Shown in pieces: positions 53,301 to 63,754 of a stretch of DNA of 64,000 nt (the stretch's first letter is position 1; each line of letters opens with the position of its first letter). Location: positions 124,001 to 188,000 of the forward strand of contig NC_072818.1 in the NCBI RefSeq assembly GCF_003013715.1, read 5' to 3'. A model generated the notes under the pieces. It was given only the letters and a program-made list of their open reading frames with translations. It did no database searches and was not told where the DNA came from. The translations under genes were made by a program, and so were the position numbers. Source of the stretch: Candidozyma auris. Lineage: Eukaryota; Ascomycota; Pichiomycetes; Serinales; Metschnikowiaceae.

Positions 53301-54161
53301 TAGGTGGAACAGGCGCATCTGTATGGGAACCCCTCATAGGTTATTTCTTATGCCCGAGATGGACTGACAACATGATTGGGGCTCCCGCTGATAGCAAAAT
53401 GGTGTCACTATCAGTTTCAGTGTTATCACTCTTGTGACTCTCTTTGGTGCGTGTAGCGCAAACTTCTCAACACACAATCAAATCTGCCGCCAACGGCATA
53501 AAGTCATTCTTTTCGCTTGCACCAGCTGGGTTAATCAGAGATTGTCTTCAGTAAAGGGGGGAGGGAAGTGGGTATTGTCTCAAAGAGTGACTTCCTTTTT
53601 TCTTTGTGGGCATTGCATGGTGCTTAACCCTTTTAGGAAATGTTATGGTCGAATGCGAAAAAGGCGCCTGAAGAACCTGAAAAACGGCAACAATTGACAC
53701 TAGGAGTTCTATCAGCACCGACACCAACCGGAACCCAACAGTTGCTCATATCCAGCACATTCAGTCACTTCGTGTTCAAGTTGTAGTGGCCCTTTCGGCA
53801 ACTATGCTGCAGCGGGGAATGGGCTCAAAGGCCGCTGCAGGAGTCGCAGCCCGTTCAATCGCCTGTGTGCAGCGACACCATAATGGCTGCAAAAGCCCTT
53901 TTTTTTTTTGTACGGGATATCGGCCCTTTCGCTGTTTTCATGAAGACAATGTGTTCTTCGGGCTTTTCCAGATGCAAGGACCACGCGTGCATCACTCTCG
54001 GGAAACGGTATTGTTTTCTGTCCCTCGCTCGTCTGTGTCGGTTGATCCCCTTTCCTGAAAGGGCAATTGCACTGGAGCTTCCTTCTCCACCAAGGTGGTT
54101 CACGAGTCAGCTTGTTGCTACTTAACGGACCCTTTTTGGTGATATCCAAGCGACAACGGCC
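50382..54161. other. 3.8-kb region without a convincing gene
   Basis: Lies between divergently transcribed TYE7 and the first lipase of the cluster. It contains a pyrimidine-rich tract at 51010-51120, a T/A run at about 51940-51960 and TGGCTGCAAAAG at 53883-53894. Forward frames at 52701-53132 (143 codons) and 52829-53128 overlap in different frames and resemble nothing I know. It may be a long regulatory region, may include a ncRNA, or may hold an eroded gene. Confidence 0.5.
51010..51120 (+). repeat. Imperfect TCTCTC / AGTCTC repeat tract
   Basis: Irregular CTCTC and AGTCTC units run through the tract, ending in a short CT run and TCTCACACACATCTC. Polypyrimidine on the + strand, like the tract at 13022-13105. 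Confidence 0.65.
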
Positions 54162-55703
54162 ATGTTACTTCTCTCGCTTCTCGTATGGGCCCTAGCGGTG
54201 TCTGCTAAGTACGTCAAGCCCACCCCTCCAACAGAAGACGACTTCTATGTCACCCCAGAAAATATCACATCGTATAAAAATGGCGAAATCATTGCCTCAA
54301 GACCTGCTCCTGCCATGATCCGGTCAATCTACTTTCCCGCGGACGTCAAGAACGCATGGCAGCTCAAAGTGCGCTCAGAGGACTCTCACGGCAACGCTCA
54401 AGCTGTTGTCACCACCATTTTGGAACCCTACGATGCCAACCCCAAAGAAGTCCTAGCATATCAGCCCGCTCAGGACTCGGCCACCAACGATTGCAGCCCT
54501 TCGTACTCCATCTTGTTCAATGCCCCTATGGACACCATAGTGCTTCAGCTCGAGATGATTCTCATCCAGCTAGGTCTTGCCAAAGGGTGGTATGTGGTAG
54601 TTCCCGACTACGAAGGGTTCCAGGGCGCCTTCACTGCTGGCAGGCAATCTGGACAAGCTACACTTGACTCGATCAGAGCAGCGTTGCACTCAGAAGATAT
54701 CTCTGGAATCAGCCCGGATGCAAAAGTGGCCATGACAGGTTATTCTGGTGGAACAATTGCCTCTGGCTGGGCAGCAGCGCTTCAACCGCAATACGCTCCA
54801 GAGCTTAAGAAGCACTTGCTTGGAGCCGCTTTGGGCGGCTGGGTGACCAACATCACGCTTACGGCCGAGGCAACGGACGGAACGCTTTTTGGTGGACTTA
54901 TTCCCAACGCAGTCAATGGCTTGCTTCATGAATACCCTAATCTCAGTGACCTTATCGAGACTGAGCTTGCAAAGAACAAACAGCTGGACTTCCTCTCGGC
55001 CGGAAAAAAGTGTCTTGTGACGTCGATCTTCGACTACATGTTTGTGAAATTTTTCAGCGGCAAGGACCCTTGGGCTACAAAGGGGTGGGGGTTCTTTGAT
55101 GTTCCAGTTGTGCAAGAAGTAGTCAAAAACAACACTGCAGCTCTCGAAGAAGACGGTCCCATACCCGAAATTCCTCTTTTCGTGTATCACGGGACCGAGG
55201 ATGAGATTGTGCCTTTCTCAGGTGCTCAGCGTGGCTACAAGAACTACTGTGACTGGGGTATTGAGAGTTTTGAGTTTGCAGTATCCAACACCACAGGCCA
55301 CATTCTTGAGTGGGTGGAAGGATGCGCTGCAGCTTTCACCTGGATGGAAAAATTGTTCAATGGCACAAAACCGGTGGATGGTTGCAAAAAAACCATACGC
55401 AGCAGCAATATTCTCTACCCTGGAGCAGATATCGAGTATCGCCAGCTTGTGAGGACGTTTTTCAGCTCGATTGGCGGAGGTCAAGTTGGCGAAAGTACTA
55501 GAAACATCACTGAGTCTACTATGGTCAGCCAGATGATGACCAAGGTGTTCAGTGGGCTTATCAACAAGATTGGGCCTTTTCCTGTCAAGAGAGACGGGTC
55601 AATTGACAGGAGTGTGTTCACAGGTATGAATGACGTGATTGACTTGTGGCAGCGGGAAAACACGGGGCCAGACTGGTTGAAAGGCGCTATACGGAAAGTA
55701 TAA
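54162..55703 (+). CDS. LIP: Secretory lipase, LIP family (cluster copy 1)
   Basis: LIP-family enzymes of Candida-type yeasts are secreted triacylglycerol lipases. The 513-residue preprotein has a signal peptide (MLLLSLLVWALAVSA, cut likely after Ala15). The alpha/beta-hydrolase fold carries nucleophile Ser195 in G-Y-S-G-G, Asp347 in G-T-E-D-E-I-V-P and His380 in N-T-T-G-H-I. These are within one residue of the Ser196/Asp348/His381 triad recalled for C. albicans lipases. Paired cysteines (about 111, 284, 363, 408) and N-glycosylation sequons (for example N-I-T near 34 and 230) fit a secreted protein. It shares most residues with the copies at 56337 and 16103-17633. It is first of four same-strand lipases; no obvious TATA was placed. 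Confidence 0.95.
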   Translation: MLLLSLLVWALAVSAKYVKPTPPTEDDFYVTPENITSYKNGEIIASRPAPAMIRSIYFPADVKNAWQLKVRSEDSHGNAQAVVTTILEPYDANPKEVLAYQPAQDSATNDCSPSYSILFNAPMDTIVLQLEMILIQLGLAKGWYVVVPDYEGFQGAFTAGRQSGQATLDSIRAALHSEDISGISPDAKVAMTGYSGGTIASGWAAALQPQYAPELKKHLLGAALGGWVTNITLTAEATDGTLFGGLIPNAVNGLLHEYPNLSDLIETELAKNKQLDFLSAGKKCLVTSIFDYMFVKFFSGKDPWATKGWGFFDVPVVQEVVKNNTAALEEDGPIPEIPLFVYHGTEDEIVPFSGAQRGYKNYCDWGIESFEFAVSNTTGHILEWVEGCAAAFTWMEKLFNGTKPVDGCKKTIRSSNILYPGADIEYRQLVRTFFSSIGGGQVGESTRNITESTMVSQMMTKVFSGLINKIGPFPVKRDGSIDRSVFTGMNDVIDLWQRENTGPDWLKGAIRKV

Positions 55704-56336
55704 GAATAGTTAGACAGCTCAATGTAATACAAAAACTATGGCAAAATCGGGCGTAGATGGACGTTTTGGGGTACTTGAGGCCTCCATCTGAAGAGAAACT
55801 AGGAGATAGAGGCAGTAACTCCGGCAAAATCTTGCTAACCTCTGGATTTATTGAATTCTGAGGTAGTATCTCCGTTAAGTTATTGCCCAATTGAGAATTC
55901 TGATGATGCAACTACTGGAGTTTCAGTTGACGCGAGCGAAGTTCGCGCTGGAGATACGTCATGAGGAAGCAACATATAGAAATGCTGAGCTCAGTAGAGA
56001 AGAACCAAGCGAAAACTAGACAAAAAAGCGACCAAGGTCTCCCATTATGTATAAATTAGATGTGTCCAAGAAAAACATCTATGCTCGTTGAACTCCGAGC
56101 TTGTCTAAGTCTTCTCTGAAATTTCTCGGCTATTGTTCATATGCGTCAACACATATGCACGAACAGATTAATTCCGGGGCTTATACTTCTCTTACTACTC
56201 CTCTCGTAATCGGATTTTTTGCAACATTTCCCTAAATGGCAATAGCGTTCTCATCGTCTCCTCCATCATCTCGCTCTCTGAACTGCCTTCGCCAGCTATT
56301 TAAAGGGCTGCAATTCCAATACTGCAACGGGCAACA
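55704..56336. other. Intergenic: promoter of lipase copy 2
   Basis: Its last about 206 bp (56131-56336) match the promoter of the broken lipase at 16103-17633. It includes GATTTTTTGCAACATT and a TATTTAAA box at 56297-56304, 33-40 bp upstream of the ATG. Confidence 0.65.
56131..56336 (+). repeat. Duplicated lipase promoter block (partner of 17634-17850)
   Basis: The same ordered words as the block upstream of the broken lipase: TTGTTCATATGC, GATTTTTTGCAACATT, CCCTAAATGGCAATAG, CCAGCTATTTAA. Confidence 0.75.
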
Positions 56337-57869
56337 ATGATCTTTCTCTCGCTTTTCCTATGGGCATTGACAGTGTCGGCTCAGTTCATTAAGCCCACCC
56401 CACCAACAGAAGACGACTTCTACACCACCCCCGACAACATCACCTCCTACGAAAATGGCGACATCATAGCGTCTAGACCCGCCCCAGCTATGATCAGATC
56501 CATTTACTTCCCTGTCAACGTGAAAAATGCGTGGCAGCTTAAGTTGCGTTCAGAGGACTCTCATGGAAATCCTCAAGCCATCGTGACCACGATTTTGGAG
56601 CCATATAATGCCGATCCTAAGAAGCTTTTGTCGTACCAGCCTGCTCAGGATTCTGCTACCAACGATTGCAGCCCTTCATATTCGATTCTTTTCAACGCTC
56701 CTATGAGTACTATTGTTCTCCAAGCAGAAATGGTTCTTATGCAAAGTGCCCTTGCCAAAGGTTGGTTCTTGAACGTGCCTGACTATGAGGGCTTCCAAGG
56801 TGCTTTCACCGCTGGCAAGCAAGCTGGACAGGCAACGCTTGACTCTATTAGAGCAGCGTTGCAATCTGAAGATATCTCTGGCGTCAGTTCAGATGCGAAA
56901 GTTGCATTGTGGGGATACTCGGGTGGAACCATCGCCTCAGGATGGGCTGCTGCCTTGCAGCCTCAATATGCTCCAGAACTCAAGAAGCAATTGCTTGGAG
57001 CAGCTTTGGGTGGATGGGTCACCAACATCACCCTCACTGCAGAGGCCACTGATGGTACGCTTTTTGGAGGTCTCATTCCTAACGCCATCAACGGTTTGCT
57101 TCATGAGTATCCTCATCTTGATGGGCTTGTAGATACAGAAATTAGAAAAAATAAGAAAGAGGATTTCCTTTCTGCTGGGAAGAAATGTCTTGTGACGTCG
57201 ATCGTCGACTACGTGTTTGTGAAATTCTTCAGCGGCAAGCGTCCCTGGGCTTCTGACGGTTGGGGCTTCTTCGACATTCCAGAAGTTCAGGGAGTCGTCA
57301 AAAACAACACTGCTGCACTTGACAAAGATGGGCCCATTCCTGAGATTCCTCTTTTTGTGTTCCATGGCACAGAGGATGAAATTGTGCCTTTCTCAGGTGC
57401 TCAGCGTGGCTACGACAACTACTGTGACTGGGGCATTGAGAGCTTTGAGTTTGCCGTTTCCAACACTACCGGCCACATCCTTGAAGTCGTTGAAGGTAGT
57501 GGTGCTGCATTGGTATGGCTCGATAAGTTGTTCAAGGGTGAAAAGCCGATTGAAGGCTGCAAGAAGACCGTCCGCAGCACCAACATTCTCTACCCAGGAG
57601 CAGATGCCGAGTATCGTCAGCTTGTGAGAACTCTCTTTAGCTCCTTGGGAGGTGGTGAAATCGGTGAGACCACAAGAAATATAACAGAGTCCTCTTTGGT
57701 CAGCACGCTATTGACGTACGCATTCAGTGGGCTTATCAACAAGATCGGGCCAATCCCTTTCAAAAGAGACGGCTCTGTTGATAGAAGCGTGTTCACTGGT
57801 ATGAACGACGTGATTGACTTGTGGCAGCGGGAAAACACCGTGCCCGACTTGTTAAAAGGTGCCATCTAG
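56337..57869 (+). CDS. LIP: Secretory lipase, LIP family (cluster copy 2)
   Basis: The 510-residue preprotein has signal peptide MIFLSLFLWALTVSAQ and the catalytic set Ser195 (G-Y-S-G-G), Asp347 (G-T-E-D-E) and His380 (T-T-G-H). It is the nearest relative of the broken lipase at 16103-17633. Both share the K-P/I-T-P-P-T-x-D-D-F-Y-T-T-P start, K-L-L-S-Y-Q-P-A-Q-D and the promoter and 3' flank. This copy keeps ACCCTC where the other lost two bases. The 3' flank has a CCCTTTCAGTACTG palindrome-like segment (57880-57893) shared with the sense strand of the broken copy just past its stop. This is probably the functional member of the pair. Confidence 0.95.
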   Translation: MIFLSLFLWALTVSAQFIKPTPPTEDDFYTTPDNITSYENGDIIASRPAPAMIRSIYFPVNVKNAWQLKLRSEDSHGNPQAIVTTILEPYNADPKKLLSYQPAQDSATNDCSPSYSILFNAPMSTIVLQAEMVLMQSALAKGWFLNVPDYEGFQGAFTAGKQAGQATLDSIRAALQSEDISGVSSDAKVALWGYSGGTIASGWAAALQPQYAPELKKQLLGAALGGWVTNITLTAEATDGTLFGGLIPNAINGLLHEYPHLDGLVDTEIRKNKKEDFLSAGKKCLVTSIVDYVFVKFFSGKRPWASDGWGFFDIPEVQGVVKNNTAALDKDGPIPEIPLFVFHGTEDEIVPFSGAQRGYDNYCDWGIESFEFAVSNTTGHILEVVEGSGAALVWLDKLFKGEKPIEGCKKTVRSTNILYPGADAEYRQLVRTLFSSLGGGEIGETTRNITESSLVSTLLTYAFSGLINKIGPIPFKRDGSVDRSVFTGMNDVIDLWQRENTVPDLLKGAI

Positions 57870-58719
57870 ACAAAATACCCTTTCAGTACTGAAAAGAGTA
57901 GGTATTGATATTTATTCGCCTCCTCCTCCTTACAAGTTCGTTTAGAAATAATAAAAGTATTCCTGATTCCTTCTGTGTATTCAGTATTCCTTCTGTCTTT
58001 ACATCTTGTAGTTCCCAGATGTGTCATCTTTTTGACGAATAAATGGGCGATTTCTTTGAAGAGAAGAGAAACCGTTGTTTAAGAGTAGTTCGAATAACAA
58101 CGATATTTCTACAACTACAATTTCCCTTTTCGAAGTCTCTATTAAATTTTTTTGATCATCTAAGGGTGTAGTATGACCATAAATCGAAGCATTCGGCTTC
58201 AAGTATGAAGAATATGGAATTGAATCACACCATTTATTCATACGGATCATGTTGATTTTTGCTGTGAATTAGTTCTATCACACAATTTGTCCTTCTCGGG
58301 AAGTCAAAATATCACAACAAATTCCCTAATTGAGCCTACTCTCATTGAAATAAATGATAGCTTTCATGTGGTGACTAGTTAATCCGTGATGTGGAAATTT
58401 CAAGCGTTATCAATTTACATATAGGGGCGTTATCTTACAGATCGTTTCCCAGAAAGGAATGTGAAGACGATTTTCTCGGTCATCAGCTTTCATATCTTGC
58501 AATTCACTCTATTCAAATTGATGACCAGCTAGCTTTAGAGTTTCTTCTTTTGAGACCGATAAGAGAAACATTATGAATTTAACTGCTGCTGATTACCTAA
58601 AGTTGAGGTATTGGCAACAAGTTGGGAAACTCTAGAGAGTGATATCTTCAGCTCGAGAACTATAAAAGCTGGACCTTGTGGCCATTCTTTTTTCTTCTTT
58701 ACAACTAATCATAACAATT
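57870..58719. other. Intergenic: lipase copy 2 3' flank and orphan-gene promoter
   Basis: 850 bp, AT-rich. Holds the duplicated 3' flank (57870-57935) and TATAAAAG at 58661-58668. No further gene seen. Confidence 0.5.
58661..58668 (+). promoter_or_regulatory. TATA box of the orphan gene
   Basis: TATAAAAG 52-59 bp upstream of the ATG at 58720, followed by a pyrimidine-rich stretch; the layout of a canonical yeast core promoter. Confidence 0.5.
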
Positions 58720-59457
58720 ATGTGCCAATACTGTTACAACATTTCAGGTGTTCAGATTCCAATCAACGTCAGAGATGCAAAGTTTCTGAGCAATGGAGGG
58801 ATTCATGCCTATCATGGATCTCACAAACTGCTTAAAGTGACCTGGGCTAGTTTGGAGTTCAAAAGGTTTAATAAAATGAGGAAGTACGAGACTAAAGATA
58901 GCTATTCCAAGCTTCGAGTCCAAGGACTCTACACAAAAGTGTTATTACACACTATGAAGTCTGAAGCGGGGATCCTCGATGTTAATCTTGCTGAAAGAGA
59001 ACTAGCGAGGACTAAGAAACTCATGCAGATTCTACTCCATCATCCAGACAAGAAGCTTCGATTGAAAAGGACCAAGAAATTGAGAGAGAGCCTTTCAGAG
59101 CATCTAACTGGTGACTTTCCAAGCCTTGCGCATACTAAAAATGACGTGGTTGATCATGACCTAGTCACCCCAGGTAATAGCCACCTCCCCGACTCTAAGC
59201 TGGACTCCCAACTGCAAGGACACGGAGTCTTCGACGATGAAAAAGATGATGTCAATACTTCTTGGCTTGCACAGGTTACTGATTTTAAGAATTCTTTTGT
59301 AAATGACATCTTGCTGCCACTCAGACATTGGCGCCGCATCGATATCATCCCGTCGTGGACTAAAAGAGCAACACCAGAGGTGGCCTTTCTAGAACAAACG
59401 GTAACTTTGCCTCTAGCTTTCATGGTGAATAAACCTTCAGCCAATACCATTTTCTAA
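58720..59457 (+). CDS. Orphan protein, 245 residues, inside the lipase cluster
   Basis: The ATG at 58720 (MCQYCYNISGVQIPINVRD) opens a 246-codon frame with a good TATA box 52 bp upstream. The protein is basic in its first half (K/R-rich helices such as T-K-K-L-M-Q-I-L-L-H-H-P-D-K-K). The middle is more acidic and Asp/Ser-rich (about 150-190), and the C-terminal third is hydrophobic and Trp-containing. No signal peptide or membrane helix is evident, and I recognise no family. Codon use is more AT-rich than in the flanking lipases. It could be a young or fast-evolving gene, or a horizontally acquired one. The length without stops in AT-rich DNA argues for coding, but expression is unproven. Confidence 0.55.
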   Translation: MCQYCYNISGVQIPINVRDAKFLSNGGIHAYHGSHKLLKVTWASLEFKRFNKMRKYETKDSYSKLRVQGLYTKVLLHTMKSEAGILDVNLAERELARTKKLMQILLHHPDKKLRLKRTKKLRESLSEHLTGDFPSLAHTKNDVVDHDLVTPGNSHLPDSKLDSQLQGHGVFDDEKDDVNTSWLAQVTDFKNSFVNDILLPLRHWRRIDIIPSWTKRATPEVAFLEQTVTLPLAFMVNKPSANTIF

Positions 59458-60643
59458 ACCTACGGGCCCAGTGGTTTAAAGCATTCAGTGTGCCCATATG
59501 AGTACTAATTGTACTCACTAATGCTTTCTTTATATTAATATTTTAAAGCTTCTTAAACAATTTCATAAGTAAGTTAAAGTAGAAGATTGTAGTATCATTG
59601 GTCATGAACTCGTCAGTCGATGCACCTTCTGTATTATATTTTGATATTGTAAAGCCAAGAACTCAATTCCAGACTTGTAAAGCAATAAAGTAAATTATCG
59701 TGCCTTCTACTACTCATATCACAATTCTATAAAGAACAGCAGATTTGGTTGAGGACTGCAAGCCTTTGGTGGTAATTCTTCGTTCTATATATTGTTTAGG
59801 ATGATGAACATGGCGAGAAGTCATTACCATGACAGCTCACAAAAGTTCAGCTGGATAAATCAGTATGACCATACCTCTAAGTACAGCCTCCTGGATTAGT
59901 TACAAATGTTATTTGTCGCAAATAATGCGCAATGTGTTGTTGATTATCCAATTTACAATAGCGACTCCACGTGGTGACAGTAGTAGTGAGAACGTAAATT
60001 CTTTTACAATGGGATCTTTAAACAAGTCGCTTTCAGTTGTTGAGGTGCCGCAAAGCTGCAGTACACCCACGAGGGGATCCCTCGAGACTGACCAAAAGTA
60101 GTAAAACTATATGAGACCTTGGGGCAAGAATCCTCGAATTTCAATCTGCTGAAGGCATTGGAGACTCACGCTTTCGTACTTGAAAAGCATCTTCGTATCA
60201 TTTCTTTCAATGCTTGAAAATAGCTTTCTTCAAGACCAGGTAGAAGAGCGTGCAACAATGGTTGGCGCAATGCAAGGTATGTTTAGCTGCGCCGTGTGTT
60301 GACGATTTCAGGGCTGCTCACAATTCGGTCCTGATATTCCTCTACGGTTGTGCAAACTTAGTCCTAGTGAAGCCACTTTCTTTTGGGTCAACTTTTCTGC
60401 CCATCTCATGATACTACAATGCCAAAGCATCAATCACAATGCCAAAGCATTTATCATGCCATAAGAATAAACAAGTTTAAGTGGCTGCAAAATGCAAATC
60501 CCCATTATCAATCATATAGGCTGTCTATCAGCAATTTTGTGTATCCTTCGACAATACACGTGTAGGCGGAAATGACGAACATCCCTCGAAATAGGCAGCT
60601 ATATATTAAGAAGAACGTATCAATTGCATTTCTTTATCAAGTC
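59458..60643. other. Intergenic: orphan 3' flank and promoter of lipase copy 3
   Basis: 1.2 kb, AT-rich. Contains TGGCTGCAAAAT at 60482-60493, TACACGTGTA centred at 60559 and TATATATTAA at 60600-60609. Small frames (for example 59865-60101) are not convincing. Confidence 0.5.
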
Positions 60644-62227
60644 ATGAGGTTTCTTTTGCTTGTGCTGTGGGCGGCAGTCTCGCTAGCGCTATCCATCAAA
60701 CCTCCTTTGGCTCCAACTCAAGATCTGTTCTACGATGTCCCTGCCAACGTCTCTGGATACAAAAATGGTGACATCATCAAATGGAGAACGCCTCCATCTC
60801 AGCTTCGTTCAATCTACTTCCCCATGAACGTGAAGAATGCATGGCAACTACTTGTCAAGACTGAAGACTCGTTCGGCAATCCCACTGCTTTTGTCACCAC
60901 AGTAATGGAACCGTATAATGCGATTCCTTCCAAGGTGCTTTCATACCAGGCTTTCGAGGACTCCGCTTGTCTAGACTGCTCTCCCTCCTACTCTGTATTG
61001 TACGGTGCTTCCATGAACACCATAGGTATTCAGTATGAGGTAGCCCTCATGGAAATTGGCCTCTCCAAAAACTGGTATGTGGTACTTCCAGACTACGAGG
61101 GTCCAAAATCTGCCTTTGGTGTAGGCCCTCAATCAGGCAAGGCTACTCTAGACAGCATCAGAGCAGCATTGGCGTCTCACGATTTCACAGGGATTGATGG
61201 CGACGCCAAAGTTGGTCTCTTCGGCTACTCTGGCGGCTCTATAGCTTGTGGGTGGGCATCTCAGCTTCAGCCCTCTTACGCTCCTGAGCTCAAAAAGCTG
61301 ATTGCTGGTGCTGCTTTTGGAGGCTTTGTCACCAACATCACTCTGACAGCCATTTCCATTGACGGAACGTCGTTTTCTGGAATTGCCGTGGCTGCCATGA
61401 ACGGCATTATTCAGGAATTCAGCAGTCTCAAGTCCATCTTTGTCAACCAGATAAACCTGGATAAGTTGTCGTTGTTCTACGAGGCAAAAACTCTTTGTTT
61501 GAAGCAGCTCGGTGGAGTGTATCATTATGTTGAATTGTTTACCGGCGCCAACCCTTGGATGTACCAGGGCACCAGGTTCTTTGGTATTCCACAGGTGGCA
61601 GCAGTAATCATGAATACTACCCTAGCCGTGGCTCAGAGCGATGGAGTTCCCGAGGTTCCTCTCTTCATATTCCAAGGACAACAAGATGAAGTGGTGCCCT
61701 TGGAGCAGCCACAAAGAGCCTACGACAACTGGTGTTCTTGGGGAGCGCCCTCTATTGAATTTGCTCTTTCCAGCTCCAGTGGGCATGTTCTTGAAGGAGC
61801 CACTGGTTTTGGAGCGGCTTTCGCTTGGCTAGAGAAAATCTTCGATGGGCATGTTCCTGTGGAAGGATGCACTCGTACAATAAGAAAATCCAATCTCTTG
61901 TACCCTGGAGCCGATGCCAACTATCGTCAGTTCCTAGACACTTTGGTGAAAGGCATATTTGGGGCCAAAATAGGTCAAGACACCGACAACTTGTCTGAGT
62001 CTACGATGTTGAGCAAGGTGCTTGCTTACGTGCTTTCTGAGTGGTTTTCGCTCATGAACCCGCTTCCACAGCCCCAGGTTGCTTTTGCGCTGTCGAACTC
62101 TACTGCCAGAAATGAGACAGAAAGCAGGGTGTTCAAAGGGCTCGGTGATGTGGTAAGACTATGGAAATCTACTGGGGTCAACCCATGGAGCGTGTTGCAG
62201 AGAAATGAGACGATAAGTTTACGGTGA
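60644..62227 (+). CDS. LIP: Secretory lipase, LIP family (cluster copy 3, divergent)
   Basis: The ATG at 60644 gives a signal peptide (MRFLLLVLWAAVSLALS) directly; an earlier in-frame ATG at 60572 would place the signal 24 residues in and lies upstream of the TATATATTAA box, so it is rejected. The 527-residue product has Ser196 (G-Y-S-G-G), Asp348 (Q-G-Q-Q-D-E-V-V-P) and His381 (S-S-S-G-H-V). It is clearly more divergent than copies 1 and 2: the usual H-G-T-E-D before the catalytic Asp is Q-G-Q-Q-D, and a C-terminal extension carries extra N-glycosylation sequons. Substrate preference probably differs from copies 1 and 2. Confidence 0.94.
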   Translation: MRFLLLVLWAAVSLALSIKPPLAPTQDLFYDVPANVSGYKNGDIIKWRTPPSQLRSIYFPMNVKNAWQLLVKTEDSFGNPTAFVTTVMEPYNAIPSKVLSYQAFEDSACLDCSPSYSVLYGASMNTIGIQYEVALMEIGLSKNWYVVLPDYEGPKSAFGVGPQSGKATLDSIRAALASHDFTGIDGDAKVGLFGYSGGSIACGWASQLQPSYAPELKKLIAGAAFGGFVTNITLTAISIDGTSFSGIAVAAMNGIIQEFSSLKSIFVNQINLDKLSLFYEAKTLCLKQLGGVYHYVELFTGANPWMYQGTRFFGIPQVAAVIMNTTLAVAQSDGVPEVPLFIFQGQQDEVVPLEQPQRAYDNWCSWGAPSIEFALSSSSGHVLEGATGFGAAFAWLEKIFDGHVPVEGCTRTIRKSNLLYPGADANYRQFLDTLVKGIFGAKIGQDTDNLSESTMLSKVLAYVLSEWFSLMNPLPQPQVAFALSNSTARNETESRVFKGLGDVVRLWKSTGVNPWSVLQRNETISLR

Positions 62228-63614
62228 GGAAGACGGAGTTTTCGATTTTTAAAGATGTTTGAACTTTTTGTCAAGTGTGTATGTTTTGCTTAGTGAGTGA
62301 AAAAGTGAGTACTTCTTGTGAAGTGTGAGCGTAAGAAGAACTAACAAAGAATGCAAGAACAGAGAACAAAGCACTGAAATAAAGAAAGACGAACTCCTGA
62401 TGTGCCATTGTCTGAACTGTTTCTACACGCTCATCGTTCAATGGTCATCCCTGATCGTCATTTGTATTTCTAGCCACCACCTTAATGCAGCCAATTACCA
62501 ATGCAGGCACTAGTAAGTATCCAAAACTATTTATAGCCTAGATGTCTTCACGGCACCTCTCGTAGGCACTGATTTCATCCACATTGCCTATTGACCTGCC
62601 CCTATCTAAAAATTCAAGGGAAAGTCGTCGGCACATCCCAGTCGGTTGCCCTTCCTCGGCTCACCTCTTCCTCGGGAGCGCCCCACAAACTCACTCTCTA
62701 CAACCAACGCCAACTCCAACTGCAACTTCACCTCTCAACCCACCGCTAAGCCTACGTTTTTGCTCACACCGGCTAAATCCCTTCCCAAAAAATCTGATAA
62801 CACTCCCACCGCAGCCAAGACCCTCCAGCCGCTTACCGATAAGGTAGAGCACCGCACCAAAGTGACAGGATAATATTTACAAACAAAAATGCTGAAACAC
62901 GCCTCGTCTCTATATATGTCAATTTCACCTTTGCGTCTTACCAACACGGTGCTCCGCCTACCGTGTTAGGATTCACGCTTCCAGTGCACATGAGACCGAA
63001 ATCGGTCAAGTGAGACAGAAGCCCATAGTAAGAGTTGAGGTGCTTGCACAAACCGAAAACCCACTTTTTGTAACCAAAGCTCTTGATCCATGTTGATTCT
63101 GCCTCGGACTTGGCAAAATCGAAAATGATTGGGTGGACCTGTTTTTTTTTGCTCCACTTGGGTACTTCCTCCGCCGCTTCCTTGTCTACCTTCGCACTGC
63201 TTATACGCGGAAACGCCGCTTGATCCGGGCCATTGTTGTGGAGATGGTGTTTGGAGCTTGTGGCGGTGGGGCTAGCTTAAAGATGCTTTTGTACGAGATT
63301 TTAGTCTATTGTGCTTTCTGCGGTGTTCGCTTTGTGTCTTTGTCCCATTTACTGCCCACTGGATTCGCAGCCGAAAGCTTATTCTTCGCTTAAGAGAGAT
63401 ACACTGGGGAGTTGGGAGGGAGCTGGAAGCTTCCACTGTTTTGCTTGCATACAAGGTGAATCTGGGGACACGGCTGAGCTGTGAGCTGTAGGAACCCCCA
63501 CAAATTTGATCTCTGTTTTGTTTGCCAAGATCACGTTGGCCAAATGACTCTCTTCTCTCTGAGGCCTATGTATGTGGGTCCCGTGTATACACACACTGGA
63601 TGCACGTCTTGCGT

Positions 63615-63626
63615 TGGCTGCGAAAA
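63615..63626 (+). promoter_or_regulatory. Recurrent 12-mer TGGCTGCGAAAA upstream of lipase copy 4
   Basis: Exact copy, 129-140 bp upstream of the ATG; the sense orientation here is opposite to that at SSH1, FAP7, RCN1 and HOT13. Confidence 0.5.
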
Positions 63627-63640
63627 ACCGTGAATCACCG

Positions 63641-63680
63641 AGGGCCAAGGGGACCAAGGGGACCAAGGGACCAAGGGCCC
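63641..63680 (+). repeat. Short tandem array (CCAAGGGGA), about 4 copies
   Basis: AGGGCCAAGGGGACC... with units of 9 to 10 bp, ending AGGGCCC. It lies between the 12-mer and the TATA box. Confidence 0.7.
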
Positions 63681-63699
63681 TGGACACTTCGCCGGGGGG

Positions 63700-63707
63700 T
63701 ATAAATA
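63700..63707 (+). promoter_or_regulatory. TATA box of lipase copy 4
   Basis: TATAAATA 48-55 bp upstream of the ATG at 63755. Confidence 0.6.
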
Positions 63708-63754
63708 GAGGTTGATTTTTCTTCTGGTTTCCGTTTTCCCTCTTCTTTTCCATC

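Larger units (their letters stand above)
62228..63754. other. Intergenic: promoter of lipase copy 4
   Basis: 1.5 kb without a convincing gene. Near the next ATG are an exact recurrent 12-mer (63615-63626), a short (CCAAGGGGA) array (63641-63680) and TATAAATA (63700-63707). Confidence 0.5.

Noticed and set aside
60572..60643. 24-residue N-terminal extension of lipase copy 3
   Set aside because: It would put the signal peptide inside the protein and its ATG is upstream of the TATA-like TATATATTAA.
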